Assembly (NCBI GenBank): GCA_031254155.1
Contig: JAIRVA010000359.1
Coordinates: forward strand, 1-16,813
DNA: 16,813 nt
Direction: 5' to 3'
Source of the DNA: Propionibacteriaceae bacterium
GTDB taxonomy: Bacteria > Actinomycetota > Actinomycetes > Propionibacteriales > Propionibacteriaceae
The translations under genes were made by a program, and so were the position numbers. The notes below the pieces were generated by a model. The model searched no databases and was not told the DNA's origin. It saw nothing but the letters and a program-made list of their open reading frames with translations. The stretch's first letter is position 1, and the number at the start of each line of letters is the position of its first letter. This document shows positions 14,612 to 16,813 of this stretch, one piece after another.

Positions 14612-15064
14612 CTAGCCACCCATGACGCAGGGCGCGGCCACCTTGGCGGCGTCCTGCGCCTGGGCCAGCACGTCCCGTGGAACGCTGGGCTGGTCCCAGA
14701 GTTCGGTGTCGTTGTACTCGACGAGGAGCCACGCCGACGGATCGGCCGAATCAGTTCTCGCCAGATAGACATCAGTCGTGGACCATCCCCAGCCGAACGA
14801 GATGATCTCCCACTCATCTGCGAACTGAACGACCGTCGGGTTGGACGGCCCATAGTTTTCATAAGCGCCGGTCGATCCGTTCTCAGCCTTGGCTTCGATC
14901 GCCGCCACCTGCTTCTCAATCATCGCCAGCGTCCGCGAATCAGGGGCCTGACACGCCAGACTCCACTGACTCTCGCCCGGCGACGACGACAGTTCACGCT
15001 GAACCGTACACCCCGTGAGCAGAAGCAGCCCGCAGGAGATAAGCGTGACGGCGAACTTTCTCAT
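14612..15064 (-). CDS. Second secreted lipoprotein, unknown function
   Basis: A 150-residue lipoprotein: MRKF, a hydrophobic stretch and the lipobox LTGC (Cys19), a short Ser-rich linker, then a domain with two further Cys (SLACQAP and APCVMGG) that may pair. The mature part contains a helix (RTLAMIEKQVAAIEAKAE) and strands around WEIISFGWGWSTTDVYLAR. The signal resembles that of the 8984-9535 lipoprotein, but the mature parts do not obviously align. The start at 15064 gives a standard signal peptide; ATG 15073 is possible. It is convergent with the 14209 gene and divergent from the 15179 gene. Confidence 0.78.
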   Translation of the reverse strand: MRKFAVTLISCGLLLLTGCTVQRELSSSPGESQWSLACQAPDSRTLAMIEKQVAAIEAKAENGSTGAYENYGPSNPTVVQFADEWEIISFGWGWSTTDVYLARTDSADPSAWLLVEYNDTELWDQPSVPRDVLAQAQDAAKVAAPCVMGG

Positions 15065-15178
15065 GTGCCCCATTGTGGCATACCCGTTGGCAGAGGACGC
15101 TTCATCTTGCGCGCTCAGGTCCATGATGGCGTCGTCGCACATCCATTTCACTCAACTTCAACTAACAGAGGAACTCCT

Positions 15179-15370
15179 GTGACCACACAAACAGATTACG
15201 ATCACGACATCGCCAGACTTGCCGACCGGATGGCTGTGGTATTCGCCAATCGAAGCAATCGGTACCTGGCGGACAACCACGCTCAAGCAAGCGTCTGGAT
15301 CGACCTCGCACGTTACGCTACGAAACGCGCGGTTGATGCCCTCGAGAGGGAGACCATCGACCGAGAATGA
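15179..15370 (+). CDS. Small hypothetical protein, 63 residues
   Basis: A charged, probably helical protein (HDIARLADRMAVVFAN; ARYATKRAVDALERETIDRE) without membrane or signal segments. The GTG start has AGAGGA 6 nt before it; the longer frame upstream from 15065 has no ribosome site and runs antisense to the lipoprotein start. I recognise no family. It precedes the GH25 gene by about 380 bp and may be an accessory or regulatory protein. Confidence 0.5.
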   Translation: MTTQTDYDHDIARLADRMAVVFANRSNRYLADNHAQASVWIDLARYATKRAVDALERETIDRE

Positions 15371-15752
15371 ACTACAGTTCAACATTGCCACCTTTCGAGT
15401 GATATGTCGCACGCGTATGCCCCATACCGAAGATATGGAATGTGCTTTCCGATCAGGCGGTTCCCAGCGGTGTAGCGCATTTGCATGCCTCTCAGCCATC
15501 ACGGCATGTGACGTCGTCGGACCCTCGACCCTTGATCTCGCATCGCTTCACCTGGGACCGGCCCCACCGACGATGCTGAGCGAGGTTCAGCCTGCCGCCA
15601 GGCCAGATTGATGTCATCTGACACAGAACCCCGTGTCGAGCGAGCCAGCTTTCCGTTCCAACGAATGCCCCTACAAGTTCCTTTCGTCCACTTCATGCGC
15701 CCGTCGGAGCATGAACCACCCCGACCCGTTTCATCTTCAGCAAGGAGGACCC
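15371..15752. other. Intergenic stretch before the GH25 gene
   Basis: No convincing gene is seen. A plus-strand frame from ATG 15611 to TGA 15769 (52 codons) runs into the GH25 start, but reads Pro/Arg/Ser-rich across the ribosome site and has no ribosome site of its own. Half of the region is GC-poorer than the operon on the left. The GH25 ribosome site AAGGAGG lies at 15742-15748. Confidence 0.5.
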
Positions 15753-16577
15753 ATGCTTACCGCAATTGACATTCATCCGGCATACCAGCCGGAGTTCCCG
15801 ATAGAGTCGGCATCTGTTGACTGTGTCGTCACCAAAGTGACAGAGGGCATGAGCACCGTCATCGGGGCAGCATCATACGTTGACCGTACGCTTGCGTGCG
15901 GAAAACTAGCTGGGGTTTACCACTTCCTCAACCGCGCCGACGATATCGCGGAAGCAAACCACTTTGTTGACCAGGTTCAGGGATGGATCGGACGGGCGGT
16001 TCTGTGTGTGGATTGGGAACAATACGGCGTGTCAACAGCCGACGGGTTATGGGATTTTTGCCGGACCGTTCATGATCGCGCCGGGGTGTGGCCCTTGGTC
16101 TACACGAACCGGAACGACGAAAAGGCCATTCGTCCTGGAACAGCGAAAACTGAACTTCAGTCCCATTGTGGGCTGTGGCTCTCAGCACCCGGCGCGGCAT
16201 GGGATAAGACAGACTGGCCGGTTACCGGGTTCCCTGACCCTCCCTCAGGATGGCTATTGGCGATGTGGCAAGCCGGATGGTTAACCCAATCAGCGGCGCA
16301 TACCCACTTCGGGTGGAGTCGGAACCGTGTTGACATCGACTGGTTTTTCGGAGACAGGAACGCCTGGTCGGCCTACGCGCAAGGAGACCATGCATCCTCG
16401 ACCGGCCCGATTGCCCCGGAACCCGCCACCGCAGGGACGACATACACAGTCCAACCAGGCGACACGCTATCCCGTATCGCCGCCGACCACGGCACCACCT
16501 ACCAGCGTCTCGCCGCCCTCAACCACATCCCGAACCCAGATCTGGTCTATCCCGGACAACGCCTCATGATCGGATAA
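15753..16577 (+). CDS. GH25 muramidase (lysozyme) with C-terminal LysM domain
   Basis: A 274-residue enzyme. Glycoside hydrolase family 25 landmarks appear in order: Asp6 (AIDIHPAYQ), KVTEG (28-32), YHFLN (56-60), the acidic pair Asp87/Glu89 (CVDWEQ), AMWQAG (170-175) and DID (194-196). A Pro/Ala/Thr linker (about 213-228) leads to a LysM domain (230-273: YTVQPGDTLSRIA, LAALNHI, LVYPGQRLMI). GH25 enzymes cut the MurNAc-GlcNAc bond of peptidoglycan, and LysM holds the enzyme to the wall. There is no signal peptide, as in phage endolysins. ATG 15753 has a perfect AAGGAGG 4 nt upstream, unlike the AAAGGA of the other island genes. The holin-like gene starts 2 nt after the stop. Confidence 0.92.
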   Translation: MLTAIDIHPAYQPEFPIESASVDCVVTKVTEGMSTVIGAASYVDRTLACGKLAGVYHFLNRADDIAEANHFVDQVQGWIGRAVLCVDWEQYGVSTADGLWDFCRTVHDRAGVWPLVYTNRNDEKAIRPGTAKTELQSHCGLWLSAPGAAWDKTDWPVTGFPDPPSGWLLAMWQAGWLTQSAAHTHFGWSRNRVDIDWFFGDRNAWSAYAQGDHASSTGPIAPEPATAGTTYTVQPGDTLSRIAADHGTTYQRLAALNHIPNPDLVYPGQRLMIG

Positions 16578-16579
16578 CT

Positions 16580-16813
16580 ATGCTTTTCCTCATTGTTTCT
16601 TCTTGGGTGGAAGCCCTCGCAGTGGCCATTCCTCTCCTTACCGCCGTCCTGGTCGCGTTCATGAGCCAGACCCGCAAGGACGTCAAAATTGTCAAGGCGC
16701 AGGTCGTCAACGACCACGCCTCCGTGGAGTCGCCCGCCAACCTGCGCGTCCAAATGGACCAAATCCACAACGAGATCGGTCAAATCGTGTCGAGCCACGC
16801 GGAATTCCGGGAA
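16580..16813 (+). CDS. Holin-like one-TM protein (DUF2746-like), C-terminus cut by window end
   Basis: The visible 78 residues have one hydrophobic segment at about 9-27 (WVEALAVAIPLLTAVLVAF), a basic boundary (SQTRKDVKIVK) and a polar helical tail with the motif VNDH...NLRVQMDQIH, resembling the small DUF2746-like phage proteins found beside endolysins in actinophages. Starting 2 nt after the GH25 gene, it completes an endolysin/holin-like pair. It would sit in the cytoplasmic membrane and open a path for the lysin. The frame is open at the window end. The family call is by resemblance and needs the C-terminus. Confidence 0.65.
   Translation, partial: MLFLIVSSWVEALAVAIPLLTAVLVAFMSQTRKDVKIVKAQVVNDHASVESPANLRVQMDQIHNEIGQIVSSHAEFRE

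Noticed and set aside
15611..15769. 52-codon frame overlapping the GH25 start, possibly the end of a phage gene
   Set aside because: No ribosome site, reads through the GH25 ribosome site, Pro/Arg/Ser-rich without a motif.
8341..16813. Complete prophage
   Set aside because: Only lysis-like genes are visible; no integrase, repressor, terminase, portal, capsid or tail gene and no attachment site or tRNA was found in the window.

Overview
The window comes from a high-GC Gram-positive bacterium (Actinomycetota). Evidence: roughly 65% GC on the left, GC-rich third codon positions, GTG starts, LTGC/LAGC-type lipoboxes, an actinobacterial-style SorC-controlled sugar-alcohol operon, and a C-terminal element with the small-phage-holin look common in actinophages. 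Genus cannot be fixed from sequence alone. No rRNA, tRNA, CRISPR array, integrase or transposase gene was seen.

Left part (1-7300, all minus strand): one import and catabolism operon, read from right to left: ABC ATPase (two-domain RbsA type), permease, lipoprotein sugar-binding protein, xylulokinase-like FGGY kinase, a divergent ribulose-phosphate 3-epimerase-like protein, a zinc sorbitol/xylitol-type dehydrogenase and, at the window edge, a partial SorC/DeoR-type regulator. Together they would import a pentitol (or related polyol), oxidise it to a ketose such as D-xylulose, phosphorylate it and pass it to the pentose phosphate pathway. Genes overlap or nearly touch. Exceptions are a 14-bp hairpin between the binding protein and the kinase, a 10-bp triple repeat before the dehydrogenase, and a short gap with an inverted repeat before the regulator. 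A 14-bp palindrome lies upstream of the first gene.

Middle (7300-8340): about 1 kb without a convincing gene. It has two inverted pairs of a CAAAACCGG motif, one very good sigma-70-like promoter pointing right, and operator-like inverted repeats.

Right part (8340-16813): a lower-GC, accessory-looking cell-wall island. Plus-strand genes encode proteins without signal peptides that carry peptidoglycan-binding domains: two small proteins, an 834-residue protein with an Rv2525c-like (DUF1906) glycoside-hydrolase-like domain and an unknown C-terminal region, a small Trp/Cys-containing protein, a 63-residue protein, a GH25 muramidase with LysM, and a one-TM holin-like protein cut by the window end. 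Minus-strand genes facing several of them encode two lipoproteins and a multi-TM membrane protein, plus two decayed lipoprotein copies. Two of the plus-strand genes share a clear leader (GCACAARCYGTGC motif, GC hairpin, CAAAC/CGAAAGGA) and a third shares part of it. A tempting reading is an island of cell-wall-targeting effectors paired with envelope-anchored partner or immunity proteins, exported or released by the GH25/holin pair. That is a hypothesis; only the layout and domains are seen directly.
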